This document shows positions 1 to 7,962 of a stretch of DNA of 14,957 nucleotides, one piece after another (positions within the stretch are counted from its first letter, which is position 1; every line of letters begins with the position of its first letter). The notes beneath the pieces were generated by a model that worked only from the letters and a program-made list of their open reading frames with translations, ran no database searches and was not told where the DNA came from. The position numbers were made by a program, and so were the translations under genes. Source of the DNA: Bacteroidetes bacterium UBA1952 (GTDB taxonomy: Bacteria; Bacteroidota; Bacteroidia; Chitinophagales; Chitinophagaceae); assembly GCA_002336725.1 (NCBI GenBank), contig DDEO01000030.1, positions 1 through 14,957 on the forward strand, given 5' to 3'.

Positions 1-381
1 GGTACCGACGTCTTCGAGCCAGTCGAACTGGGGCAGGCCCTTGAACTGACCGAGTACGCGGATAGCCTCTTGTAGCTGGGAGAGTTCCATTTCGCTGAGC
101 GGCCCGTTGGAGATGGAGAAATTAGGGTCGGTGTAGCGCAGATAGGTGTAGCGGCCTTCGCGGGTGTGTTCTATTTCTGCATTCCATCCGTCGCTGCTTT
201 TCAGGAAAGCGAGGTCTTCGTAGAGCATGGAGCGGCTGATGCCCTTGGTAGCCGGGTCGTAGTCTTCGAGTGCGCGGTTTACGGCGTTCATCAGGTCTTC
301 GAAGCAGTATTTGACACGGCGGTTGCTCAGGCATTTGTCGAGCGCACGGTAGCGGATGAGCGCGTGTTTGTTTTTGGCCAT
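1..381 (-). CDS. WYL-family transcriptional regulator, N-terminal part (cut by window edge)
   Basis: The minus strand is open from an ATG at 381-379 to the left edge (127 codons, no stop). It begins MAKNKHALIRYRALDKCLSN and continues with a winged-helix region (about residues 5-60, including KGISRSMLYEDLAFLK) and then GPLSEMELSQLQEAIRVLGQ (about 93-112). This order matches the N-terminal DNA-binding part and linker of WYL-domain regulators that I know from Bacteroidota. The WYL ligand-binding domain itself would lie outside the window, so its presence is inferred. WYL proteins bind nucleic acid or nucleotide-like ligands and often control CRISPR and other defence loci. The gene is divergent from the cas operon, and its upstream region holds a TTTTCCGGAAAA palindrome also seen before cas6 and cas1. 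The family call is fairly sure; the role in controlling this locus is inferred from position. Confidence 0.8.
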   Translation of the reverse strand, partial: MAKNKHALIRYRALDKCLSNRRVKYCFEDLMNAVNRALEDYDPATKGISRSMLYEDLAFLKSSDGWNAEIEHTREGRYTYLRYTDPNFSISNGPLSEMELSQLQEAIRVLGQFKGLPQFDWLEDVGT

Positions 382-401
382 AACGGGGAAGCAGCGCGGA
401 G

Positions 402-413
402 TTTTCCGGAAAA
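402..413. promoter_or_regulatory. TTTTCCGGAAAA palindrome before the WYL gene (candidate operator)
   Basis: A perfect 12-bp palindrome lies about 20 bp upstream of the WYL start codon. The same TTTCCGGAAA core occurs in the control regions of cas6, cas1 and the gap before cas2. In this position it could be an autoregulatory site. That it is an operator is inference; the core might simply be frequent in this genome. Confidence 0.4.
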
Positions 414-458
414 AGAGCGAGCCGTCCGGATAGGGCGGACAGTATCGGTTTTCTTTTG

Positions 459-486
459 CAAAGATGGTTTTAAAAAATGACCCAAA
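459..486 (-). promoter_or_regulatory. Possible promoter of the WYL gene
   Basis: Read on the minus strand, CATCTTTG (466-459) is one base from the Bacteroidota -7 consensus TAnnTTTG, and TTTG (486-483) could be the -33 element. The 16-bp spacing is shorter than the usual 19 or so, so this is a weak match. It would give a leader of about 70 nt before the ATG at 381, containing a short GTCCG/CGGAC stem (424-440) and the palindrome at 402-413. Confidence 0.3.
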
Positions 487-567
487 GCGTGGGTAGAGAA
501 GTGCTTTTTACCCCGCGCCACACTGCTTTCTTTCTCTTTAAACACCCTTTAAAAACCCTTCTTTGAT

Positions 568-1002
568 ATGACCTTTTTTATGAAAAATCTCAGACTGTTT
601 CTGTTCTCCATGACGCTGTTGCTTGCGCTGCCGCAGCAGATGTACGCGCAGAAGAAGGCGTATATTAAAGCGTACTACACCAGCCTGGTGGATAAAGACG
701 GCACCGTCATAGACGAAAAATCCTCTAAACCCGCCCCCTATAGCAAGTATGTGTATTTCAACAAGGCCCTGGTTCGGGTGGACGATGCGTCTGGCAGCGT
801 TTATAGGCTTGTCTCTGAACCCCAAAACAGGGACAACGCAAGTTGCACCGTCAATAGATGGAACGCGGTGGACGAGAGCGGCGACGCGTGCGATGTAGGT
901 CTTTATACAGACAAGAAAACGAACAATGTTTTCTTCTTCGTTGAATATCAACGGTCAGACGAGACGCTTCGCAGTTACTATTACTTCCTTGCTTCGGATT
1001 GA
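568..1002 (+). CDS. Small secreted protein of unknown function
   Basis: A 144-codon frame encodes a protein with a clear Sec signal peptide: MKNLRLFLFSMTLLLALPQQ, then MYAQKK, with likely cleavage after Ala in YA|QK. That leaves a mature protein of about 115 residues in the periplasm, or anchored outside. The mature part is rich in Tyr, Asp and Lys (for example YIKAYYTSLVDKDG near its start and LRSYYYFLASD at its end) and looks like a small beta-rich domain, but I recognise no family. The start may be the ATG at 568 or the one at 580; the latter gives a more typical signal peptide (Met-Lys-Asn). It sits between the WYL gene and the cas operon but has no visible link to CRISPR function. It may belong to the older chromosomal context. 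Confidence 0.65.
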   Translation: MTFFMKNLRLFLFSMTLLLALPQQMYAQKKAYIKAYYTSLVDKDGTVIDEKSSKPAPYSKYVYFNKALVRVDDASGSVYRLVSEPQNRDNASCTVNRWNAVDESGDACDVGLYTDKKTNNVFFFVEYQRSDETLRSYYYFLASD

Positions 1003-1034
1003 GGCGCGAAGCCCGTGCTTTCTACAAAAAAATG

Positions 1035-1060
1035 GCTCCGCGAGCATTTTGTTTTCTCCT
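1035..1060 (+). terminator. Possible terminator after the secreted-protein gene
   Basis: GCTC-CGC-GAGC forms a short stem (1035-1045), followed by a T-rich stretch (ATTTTGTTTTCT). The stem is only 4-5 bp, so it is weak. Its T tract overlaps the proposed -33 element of the next operon. Confidence 0.3.
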
Positions 1061-1077
1061 CTCAAAGGCTATCTTTA
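1048..1077 (+). promoter_or_regulatory. Promoter match for the cas6-csm operon
   Basis: TTTG at 1048-1051 and TATCTTTA at 1070-1077 match the Bacteroidota -33 (TTTG) and -7 (TAnnTTTG, last base differs) elements with an 18-bp spacer. Transcription would start near 1083, giving a leader of about 80 nt. That leader has two mutually exclusive small stems (AGCCC/GGGCT and AACAGC 1088-1093 with GCTGTT 1104-1109) and then the TTTCCGGAAA palindrome. No experimental support is visible; the match is by eye. Confidence 0.5.
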
Positions 1078-1115
1078 AAGCCCTTTTAACAGCTTTTTTA
1101 CGGGCTGTTTCCCGC

Positions 1116-1129
1116 TTTTTCCGGAAAAA
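1116..1129. promoter_or_regulatory. TTTTTCCGGAAAAA palindrome before cas6 (candidate operator)
   Basis: A perfect 14-bp palindrome, 33-46 bp upstream of the cas6 start and about 40 bp downstream of the proposed -7 element. A bound protein here would act as a roadblock or repressor on the whole cas6-csm operon. It shares its core with sites before the WYL gene, cas1 and cas2. The regulatory role is inferred. Confidence 0.45.
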
Positions 1130-1161
1130 TTTCATTGTTTTTACCTTTTTTATTCTGCCTT

Positions 1162-1857
1162 ATGTCGCCGCCCCTCCCTACCCTTTTCGTACAGTTTGAC
1201 AACCGCCTGCCCGTCTGGAAAACACCCGCCTTCCGGGGCGCTTTAATAGAGAAAGTGGGTCGCGAGCATGTGGCTTTCCACAACCATGTGGGCGACGAAG
1301 GGCTGGTGTATCGCTACCCGATTATTCAGTACAAGAGCATTGGCGGCAAGCCGTCGTTGTTTTGCGTGGGTCAGGGCGTGGAAGAAATCCATAAGTTGTT
1401 CGGGTTGCGCAACTGGTCGGTGGAAATCGCCGGTGCGGCGCACGAGTTGCGGCTGGAGCGCATGGACATGAACCATACGCGGCTGGGCGTGTGGGAAAAG
1501 ACGTTTCACTACCGCATGGCGCGTTGGCTGGCCCTGAACGCAGAGAATTATCAGCGGTATCAGTCGCTGGACAGTCTGGCAGCGCGCGCCGCGTTCCTGG
1601 AGCGGATGCTCACCGGCAATATCCTGTCGTTTGCCAAAGGCGTGGACTGGCATATTGAAAAGCCGGTGGCGGTATCTATCAAAGACATTGAGCGACAACA
1701 AAGCATCCGCTACAAGGGTGTGTCCCTGCTGGCGTTTGACGTTTCCTTTTCCACGAATGTTTTTCTGCCGCGCTACCTAGGGCTGGGCAAGAGTGCAAGC
1801 CACGGGTTTGGCGTGGTTTATCCGGTAAATTCAAAACACAATCAGTATAGCTCATGA
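1162..1857 (+). CDS. cas6: CRISPR pre-crRNA endoribonuclease Cas6
   Basis: This is a 231-residue RAMP-fold protein that cuts the repeat RNA to make crRNAs. The best landmark is the C-terminal glycine-rich loop GLGKSASHGFG (207-217), an exact GxGxxxxxGxG arrangement as in Cas6. The N-terminal half has FRGALIEK (24-31), then VAFHNH with His40 and His42 as candidates for the general-base His, and RYPIIQYKSIGGKPSLFCVG, a stretch I associate with Bacteroidota Cas6. The start at 1162 is chosen because MSPPLPTLFVQF leads straight into the first beta strand; an ATG at 1135 would add nine hydrophobic residues and is less likely. The stop overlaps the cas10 start (ATGA, 1854-1857), so the two are translationally coupled. 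It is the first gene of the operon, and its substrate is presumably the array at 14638-14957. Confidence 0.9.
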   Translation: MSPPLPTLFVQFDNRLPVWKTPAFRGALIEKVGREHVAFHNHVGDEGLVYRYPIIQYKSIGGKPSLFCVGQGVEEIHKLFGLRNWSVEIAGAAHELRLERMDMNHTRLGVWEKTFHYRMARWLALNAENYQRYQSLDSLAARAAFLERMLTGNILSFAKGVDWHIEKPVAVSIKDIERQQSIRYKGVSLLAFDVSFSTNVFLPRYLGLGKSASHGFGVVYPVNSKHNQYSS

Positions 1858-4538
1858 ACAACGAAAGAGAGATCATTTACCTCGCGGCCCTGCTGCACGA
1901 CATCGGCAAGTTTTTCCAACGATCCGACCCCAGCGGCGCTGCGCGGTCTGCTTTACTTAGTCCGCAAATAAAGAACCTGGAAGGAAGCATTAGTCCCAAA
2001 CACTGGCAAACCGGGAAGTACACCCACAAGCATGTTTTATGGACTGCGCAGGCCATCGCCAATCTGCAACCGCATCTGGCGAATTACATAAAGCTGGCCG
2101 GGAACTGGTCCTACGACAAGCTATTGCGCACAAGCGCAGCACATCATGCGCCTTCAGATGAACTGGCCGAGCAGATTGTTCAGAAAGCAGATCATTACAG
2201 CAGCGGCATAGACCGTGACCAACAAAATGGAAGAGGTTGGAAAGACGCAGCAGAAGAGGCCGACGAGAAATGGGATGGCTTTAAACGTACGCGTATGCGC
2301 AGCGTGTTTGAAGGTGTTTCTCTCAGCGGGAAATGGAAAGGTCCAGCAGATTACGACAAGAAGCTGCCGCTGACTGCAATAAACACCAGTAAAGAGTTTT
2401 TCCCGATAGATGCTGATGCACCGGCCACTGAGGTGGATTACCAGCAATTGTGGGAAAATTTTGAAACCGAGCTTCAGTTCATTCAAAACAAGACGCTGCG
2501 CAGCTTTAACGAAGGCCTGCTTTTCCTGTTGGAGAAATATACCAGCCGTATCCCTTCCAGCACCCAACACTTGCCAGATGTAAGTCTGTATGACCATTTA
2601 AAAACGACGGCTGCATTTGCCCTTTGCCTGTATGACTATATCCAGGACAAAGGCCTGCAACAATTGCCTGCCTCAAACGAAAAACCGTTTGCTTTAGTTG
2701 GCGGGGTACTGAGCGGCATTCAGAAATTTATTTACAGCATTGTAGCAAAAGGGGCCGCTAAGAATCTGAAAGGCCGCAGCTTCTATCTGCAACTATTAGT
2801 GGACAATGTGGTGCAATTAGTGATAGACGAACTGGGCCTGCAAAGCGGTAACATCATCTATGCGAGCGGCGGCGGCTTTTACCTGATTGCGCCCAACATT
2901 GAAGCATTGCATACGAAGCTCAGAAGCATAGAGCGAAAAATAGCCGGTAAGCTGTTTGAGTATCACGGTACGGAGCTTTACCTCTCGCTGGACTATGCGC
3001 CATTCGGGGAGACAGAACTTTTTAATCAGACAGACACCGGCGACAACGTTGGCAAAATCTGGCAGGCGCTTAGCGAAAAACTTTCGGCAAAGAAGGGACA
3101 ACGGTTTGCGCAAATTTTCAGCGAGCATTTTGACCGATTCTTCGAGCCAATTCCGGTAAGTCCGGAAACCAAAAAAGACGCGATTACCGGCGAAGAACTG
3201 GGCAAACAGATTGAATATCTGGATGGCGACAGGGAGCGCCCCGTAAACCTTTACACCTGGCAGCAGATTGAGTTGGGCAAGACGCTGAAAAAAACTGATT
3301 ACTGGATTCTTTCAAAAGAAAGGCTATCCTATTTCCCGAAAGAAATCTTCTGCATAGATCCCATTGGACTTGGGCTTTATAATTATCTGGTTGACGCGCA
3401 GACACTCAAAGCCTACGAGGGAAGCCTAAAGGCCAGTGCGGATAATGTTCGGGTCATTTTTTTCAACAAAAACAACTTTCTGGAGCCGCTACACAAAGGC
3501 ATCAATAACGTTTACGGCTTTGCCTGGTATGGGGGAAATGATTTTCCGGAAAACCGCTTTGACGAACCCAAGACCTTTGAAGAACTGGCGGGCGTTACAC
3601 TGGACAAGCCAAACTACAGAGAAGATGCAAAACGGGAGAACGGGCCTGAACTCACCCGGCTTGGTGTGCTTAGGATGGATGTGGACAACCTGGGCGCAAT
3701 CTTCCGCAGGGGCCTTCACCCTTCCAAACGCAGTTTCAGCCGGTACAGCACCCTGAGCCGCAGCCTGGATTGGTTCTTTAAAGGCTACCTCAACACCATC
3801 TGGCGCAGCAACAAGCAATATGAAGCGTTTACGCAAATCATTTACAGCGGGGGCGACGACCTGTTTATCGTTGGCAAATGGGATTTGCTTATCAAAATGG
3901 CTGCTGACATCCAATCGGCATTCAGGCAGTGGGTTTGTGAGAACCCGGAGCTGACACTTAGCGGCGGCATGGCCGTTGTTGGCCCTCGTTTTCCGGTTTT
4001 AAAAAGTGTGACATATAGTGAGACCCTTGAAAAAGCCGCAAAAAAACACAGCTATGGCAACCAGCAAAAAAACGCTTTTGCTTTTGTCAGCTATACCCCA
4101 CAGCAGAGCACTGATGCGCTCTCCGTTGCGCTCAACTGGGAAGAGGAGTTTCCATATCTGCGGAGTCTGAAAGAGGAAATCAAAGGCCTGATAGATGCAA
4201 AGCAACTTTCAGAAGGCTTCACCTCGTCCATGTACAATCTGATGCAGCAGGCAAAGCTGGAAAAGAACAAGGACGGGCTGTATTACCCCTTAGAACACCG
4301 GGTAGCATGGCTGGCTGCATATCAATTTAAGCGGAGCGGCGAGGGCCAGTCAGAAACCCTAAAAGCATTTTTCCGCAAATGGGCCAATGTCATCATGACC
4401 GGCAAGCCCCCCGGCGAAACCGCGCCTAAAGAAACGCAGTATCATGCACTGCAATACCTGGCACTCGCAGCCCGCTGGGCAGCGCTGGAAGAGCGCAGCA
4501 TCATCAAAGAAAATCATTCTTCACTTCAAACAACATAG
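1854..4538 (+). CDS. cas10: Cas10/Csm1, type III-A effector large subunit
   Basis: The 894-residue large subunit of the Csm complex. The N-terminal HD nuclease domain shows LAALLHDIGKFF, with His15-Asp16 intact, so target-activated ssDNA cleavage is plausible. The second palm domain has LGVLRMDVDNLGAIF (Asp609, Asp611) and SGGDDLF (GGDD at 666-669), the signature for making cyclic oligoadenylate from ATP once target RNA is bound. GGGFYLI near 340 lies in the first palm-like domain. The length is at the long end for Csm1. Where many Csm1 proteins carry a zinc-binding Cys cluster between the palms, this one reads DAITGEELG and then PVNLYTWQQIELGKTL without Cys pairs. It starts inside the cas6 stop codon and is followed by csm2 four bases later. 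Family and subtype are secure because csm2-csm5 follow in order. Confidence 0.97.
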   Translation: MNNEREIIYLAALLHDIGKFFQRSDPSGAARSALLSPQIKNLEGSISPKHWQTGKYTHKHVLWTAQAIANLQPHLANYIKLAGNWSYDKLLRTSAAHHAPSDELAEQIVQKADHYSSGIDRDQQNGRGWKDAAEEADEKWDGFKRTRMRSVFEGVSLSGKWKGPADYDKKLPLTAINTSKEFFPIDADAPATEVDYQQLWENFETELQFIQNKTLRSFNEGLLFLLEKYTSRIPSSTQHLPDVSLYDHLKTTAAFALCLYDYIQDKGLQQLPASNEKPFALVGGVLSGIQKFIYSIVAKGAAKNLKGRSFYLQLLVDNVVQLVIDELGLQSGNIIYASGGGFYLIAPNIEALHTKLRSIERKIAGKLFEYHGTELYLSLDYAPFGETELFNQTDTGDNVGKIWQALSEKLSAKKGQRFAQIFSEHFDRFFEPIPVSPETKKDAITGEELGKQIEYLDGDRERPVNLYTWQQIELGKTLKKTDYWILSKERLSYFPKEIFCIDPIGLGLYNYLVDAQTLKAYEGSLKASADNVRVIFFNKNNFLEPLHKGINNVYGFAWYGGNDFPENRFDEPKTFEELAGVTLDKPNYREDAKRENGPELTRLGVLRMDVDNLGAIFRRGLHPSKRSFSRYSTLSRSLDWFFKGYLNTIWRSNKQYEAFTQIIYSGGDDLFIVGKWDLLIKMAADIQSAFRQWVCENPELTLSGGMAVVGPRFPVLKSVTYSETLEKAAKKHSYGNQQKNAFAFVSYTPQQSTDALSVALNWEEEFPYLRSLKEEIKGLIDAKQLSEGFTSSMYNLMQQAKLEKNKDGLYYPLEHRVAWLAAYQFKRSGEGQSETLKAFFRKWANVIMTGKPPGETAPKETQYHALQYLALAARWAALEERSIIKENHSSLQTT

Positions 4539-4542
4539 CACT

Positions 4543-5034
4543 ATGCCAAATCCAAATTACCAACCTAACAGACCACGCCAACAAGGTGGGGCCCCCAATC
4601 GCCAAGACAGCAGAGAGGCTACACCGTCCAATATTGCTGGGAAAACTTCCGAACAATGGAGACCTGAAATTCAAAGCTGGGTTAAAAATGGCATCAGCAA
4701 AGACACGATTATATATGCCGATGGAATGGGTAGGAAATTAAAAGACGAAGGTCTTACGACCTCTCAAATCCGAAACGTTTTTGGCGAAATGCGCAAAATC
4801 CAGATGAACGGTTTTGAACAGGAGAAAGCAAACTTTTTGTTGCTGCGCCCCAAACTCGCCTACGCCGTAAGGCGGCAAAATGCGAAGGGCATGGAGGCCT
4901 TTTACGATCTCTTTTGCACGGCCTACGACGCAGTTGATACCAACCATGACAAAGGAGCATCCAAGCAGTTTGATCATTTGTTGCAAATCATGGAAGCTGT
5001 ACTGGCTTACCACAAATACCACGGCGGACAGTAA
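4543..5034 (+). CDS. csm2: Csm2, type III-A small subunit
   Basis: A 163-residue, mostly helical protein that lines the belly of the Csm complex along the crRNA-target duplex. A Gln/Asn/Pro-rich disordered N terminus (about 1-35) precedes the conserved part: GLTTSQIRNVFGEMRKIQ (about 68-86) and FLLLRPKLAYAVRR (about 96-109), both typical of Csm2, then a C-terminal helix ending YHKYHGGQ. The ATG at 4543 is chosen since it falls four bases after the cas10 stop; an in-frame start at 4444 would lie deep inside cas10 and add a non-conserved segment. No Shine-Dalgarno is visible, as expected for Bacteroidota. Confidence 0.92.
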   Translation: MPNPNYQPNRPRQQGGAPNRQDSREATPSNIAGKTSEQWRPEIQSWVKNGISKDTIIYADGMGRKLKDEGLTTSQIRNVFGEMRKIQMNGFEQEKANFLLLRPKLAYAVRRQNAKGMEAFYDLFCTAYDAVDTNHDKGASKQFDHLLQIMEAVLAYHKYHGGQ

Positions 5035-5067
5035 CTCACCACTAAAACCCAAAAAACATTTCAACTC

Positions 5068-5823
5068 ATGCCCAAGCTTCTCAAAAAAATAGAAATTACT
5101 GGCATCCTCACGCTGGAAACCGGTTTGCACATTGGTGGCACCAACAGCAGCATGTCCATTGGCGGTATTGACAAAGCCGTCATTCGCAACCCGCTCAATA
5201 ATCAACCCTACATCCCCGGTTCTTCACTCAAAGGGAAAATGCGCAGCTTGCTGGAAATCAGCACGGGTAATATTGGCGGCAAGAGTGGTGGTGTAGTACA
5301 CAACGGCCCTTCAAGCAAAACCGGAAGTGCAGATAAGCCAATGTCTGCCGACTTGTTTGGAAACGCAATCAACGAAGGCCAAAAGCCGAGCCGCCTAATC
5401 GTTCGCGACCTCTCGCTGATCAACCACGAGGAATTGCTTGCCAAAACGGAAATTCCCTACACTGAGGGTAAAACCGAAGTGGTGATTGACCGCATTACAA
5501 GCGCTGCGATGCCCCGCCAAAACGAGCGTGTGCCCGCTGGCGCGCAGTTTGGCCTCAACCTTGTGGTCAATATCTGGGAAGGCGACCCGCCGCAGGACAA
5601 ACTGCTGGAACTGCTCTTTGCCTCGTTGCAACTTTTGAGCGATGATTATCTGGGCGGTCATGGCAGCCGCGGGTACGGGCAGGTCAGCATAGACATTCAG
5701 CAAATGAGCGAAAAGAGCAGCGCCGATTATTATAACGGTGGCGAGACAAAAGGCATGTCTATTCTGGAAAAATACCGTTCACAGATTGGCAAACTGAGTT
5801 CGAACAAAATTCCTACAGCATGA
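5068..5823 (+). CDS. csm3: Csm3, type III-A backbone RAMP and target-RNA slicer
   Basis: A 251-residue RAMP protein that forms the repeated backbone of the Csm complex and cuts target RNA at 6-nt steps. Seen in order: GLHIGGTNSS (19-28), then IGGIDKAVIRNP with Asp35 in the position of the known catalytic Asp of Csm3, YIPGSSLKGKMRS (48-60), and the C-terminal glycine-rich loop GGHGSRGYG (196-204). All key residues are present, so slicing activity is expected. The gap after csm2 is 33 bp, the largest inside the operon. Its stop TGA overlaps the csm4 ATG (ATGA at 5820-5823). Confidence 0.97.
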   Translation: MPKLLKKIEITGILTLETGLHIGGTNSSMSIGGIDKAVIRNPLNNQPYIPGSSLKGKMRSLLEISTGNIGGKSGGVVHNGPSSKTGSADKPMSADLFGNAINEGQKPSRLIVRDLSLINHEELLAKTEIPYTEGKTEVVIDRITSAAMPRQNERVPAGAQFGLNLVVNIWEGDPPQDKLLELLFASLQLLSDDYLGGHGSRGYGQVSIDIQQMSEKSSADYYNGGETKGMSILEKYRSQIGKLSSNKIPTA

Positions 5824-6800
5824 GTACAAATGTTGAAGCTATCAAACTCCGGTTTAGCGGAGGAGTGCATATTGGCCGAGGGTCTGAAGAGCTAGATAAG
5901 ACCGCGACAACCTACAGCAGCGACGCGCTCAAAAGCGCCCTGTTTGCCGTAGGTCTGCCTTATTATCCGGAGTGGGCACAGAAACCGGAGCGCTTCTTTG
6001 AAGGATTCCGCATCAGCAGCGCTTTCCCCTGGAGTGGCGAAGAGTATTTTCTGCCCCGTCCCGGCGCCATGCGCTTTGATTTTGGAAGCGCCGATGACCT
6101 TACCCAGGCCAAGCAAGCCAAGAAGCTTTCCTATGTATCAGCAGAAATTTTCCGCACATGGACGCTAAAGCCTGGGAAGGTGATGGTGCGAGATAAGCAA
6201 GTGGGCGACGGCGCATTTCTGTTTGCCGGCAATGGGAAGAAGTTCTTGCATGTGGCCGTGCAGCAGCGGGTGCAGGTGCCGGCAGTTGGCGAAGGAGATA
6301 CGCGGCCCTATTATTTTGAACGGCTGCTTTTTGAAGAGGGCAGCGGGCTTTATTTCCTGATCAGCTTTCAGGAAGAGCATTTACGTCCGCAGGTCTTTCA
6401 CGCCTTGCAGCTTCTTGGCGATCTGGGTATCGGCACCGACCGCACGGTCGGGAACGGGCAGTTTGAGGTAGCGGACGTTTCTACGTTTGTTATGCCGGAA
6501 GGTAGCTCTGACCTCAAGATGGCGCTGGGGCTCTACCTGCCCACGCAGGTCGAATTGGCACAGATAGAGTTAGAAAGAAGCTTCTGGAACCTGGTAAAAC
6601 GGGGCGGCTATATGGCCGCCTCTGAACGGGGAGAATACCGCAGCCTGCGTAAAAACAACATCTACTTTTTTGGCGAAGGCAGCACCTTCAAAACGATGCA
6701 AACCCTAGCCGGTCGCTTTGTAGATCTGCAGCCGGCGTGGGATACGCCGGGTATGCACCCGGTGTGGCGCTGCGGAAGGCCAATCTTCCTTAACCTATAA
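5820..6800 (+). CDS. csm4: Csm4, type III-A RAMP capping the crRNA 5' tag
   Basis: A 326-residue RAMP protein which, with Cas10, holds the 5' repeat-derived tag of the crRNA at the foot of the complex. The N terminus has the first RAMP strand and glycine turn (AIKLRFSGGVHIGRGSEELDKT, about 7-28). A well-formed glycine-rich loop GIGTDRTVGNG occupies 203-213. The C-terminal end (MHPVWRCGRPIFLNL) resembles the conserved Csm4 tail. It is coupled to csm3 by a 4-bp overlap and lies 10 bp before csm5. Identity rests on RAMP features plus its position between csm3 and csm5; length is typical. Confidence 0.93.
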   Translation: MSTNVEAIKLRFSGGVHIGRGSEELDKTATTYSSDALKSALFAVGLPYYPEWAQKPERFFEGFRISSAFPWSGEEYFLPRPGAMRFDFGSADDLTQAKQAKKLSYVSAEIFRTWTLKPGKVMVRDKQVGDGAFLFAGNGKKFLHVAVQQRVQVPAVGEGDTRPYYFERLLFEEGSGLYFLISFQEEHLRPQVFHALQLLGDLGIGTDRTVGNGQFEVADVSTFVMPEGSSDLKMALGLYLPTQVELAQIELERSFWNLVKRGGYMAASERGEYRSLRKNNIYFFGEGSTFKTMQTLAGRFVDLQPAWDTPGMHPVWRCGRPIFLNL

Positions 6801-6810
6801 AAACACATAC

Positions 6811-7956
6811 ATGGCAAACGCAAAATTGACCACTCTCACCCCCGTGCATATAGGGAGCGGCGAAAAGTTGCTGCGCAACTTTGACTTTATCATCCAGGAT
6901 GGCAAGGTGGGCTTTCTGGACTTAGAAAAAGTGGTGCATCAAATCGGGATGGAACGCCTGCCGCAGCTTACTGCCGAGATTGAAAAGCGGACAGTGGGTG
7001 AATTTCTGAAAAGGACATTGCCAACGGCTACCCTTGACAATATAGCCAGCCGTACAATAAAGACGAAGGGACATATTTCACACGCGACTAACGAACTTAA
7101 GGCCCAGTTTCGTACAGCACTGGAAGGCCCTTGTATCCCCGGCTCTTCTCTTAAAGGGAGTATGCGCACGGCCATGACAAGTTATCTGACCGATAGCGAC
7201 CGCAATAACGAAGCAACACAGCGCCAGTTCCTACAGGAAATCAACTGGGATGGCAGAGTCAGTTTTGATAGGCTGGACAGGCTGCTATTTGGTAGCACGG
7301 CTAATGCAAAAAGCACCCGGTTCTTAATGGTTGGGGATATCCAGTTTAAAGAGAGCGACGCTGAAGTTCAGGAGTTAAGCTATATAAATCAATTAGGTGA
7401 TGGGAGCTGGGAATACGAAACGAGAAAACTCCAACTCGTGGAATGTATTCGCAAAGGGGCTACTACTGAGTTCCAGTTGAAACTAAACTTAAAACTGGCA
7501 GAAAAATATAAGGCAAAACGTCAGGAACTGGTAAGCGTACGCCCAAACGACCATAGTATGGCCCCACTCAAAGATCTGTCCTTCTTTGGCGGAAGCGAAG
7601 ACAACTTTCTAGCAAACCTGAACGAGCGAACAAAAAAGGTATTGCAGTGGGACATTAATAAGCTCAAAAGCCTGGAAGCGGAGCCCGACCTGATAGACGC
7701 TTTATCAGGGATTTTGCAAACAGTAAATACCACCAAGAAGGGTGAAGCCGTGCTGCGCTTAGGTGGACATACCGGTTGGCATTTTATGACAGGGGGCTGG
7801 ATGATATATAACGAGCAGGTTTTTACTGATGAAATGTTTGATGCCGTGCAGGCAGCGGCCCAGCGAACGAGAAGATATCTAGGCCGCCAATTCCCGAAAA
7901 CCCGTAAAATGACAGATGCCGGCCTGCCGCTGGGGTTTGTAAAAATTGAACTCTGA
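6811..7956 (+). CDS. csm5: Csm5, type III-A RAMP at the crRNA 3' end
   Basis: A 381-residue RAMP protein that caps the head of the Csm complex near the crRNA 3' end; in studied systems it helps recruit nucleases for crRNA maturation. Visible landmarks: LTTLTPVHIGSGEKLLRNFDF at the N terminus (the usual Csm5 opening), CIPGSSLKGSMRTAM (108-122), a central SFFGGSEDNF segment, and a C-terminal RLGGHTGWHFMTGG plus FPKTRKMTDAGLPLGFVKI, all familiar for Csm5. It starts 10 bp after csm4 and ends 6 bp before csm6, in the same operon. Confidence 0.95.
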   Translation: MANAKLTTLTPVHIGSGEKLLRNFDFIIQDGKVGFLDLEKVVHQIGMERLPQLTAEIEKRTVGEFLKRTLPTATLDNIASRTIKTKGHISHATNELKAQFRTALEGPCIPGSSLKGSMRTAMTSYLTDSDRNNEATQRQFLQEINWDGRVSFDRLDRLLFGSTANAKSTRFLMVGDIQFKESDAEVQELSYINQLGDGSWEYETRKLQLVECIRKGATTEFQLKLNLKLAEKYKAKRQELVSVRPNDHSMAPLKDLSFFGGSEDNFLANLNERTKKVLQWDINKLKSLEAEPDLIDALSGILQTVNTTKKGEAVLRLGGHTGWHFMTGGWMIYNEQVFTDEMFDAVQAAAQRTRRYLGRQFPKTRKMTDAGLPLGFVKIEL

Positions 7957-7962
7957 AAAATT

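Noticed and set aside
999..1199. 66-codon frame between the secreted protein and cas6
   Set aside because: Phe/Lys-rich translation of an AT-rich control region, overlapping the promoter match and the palindrome.
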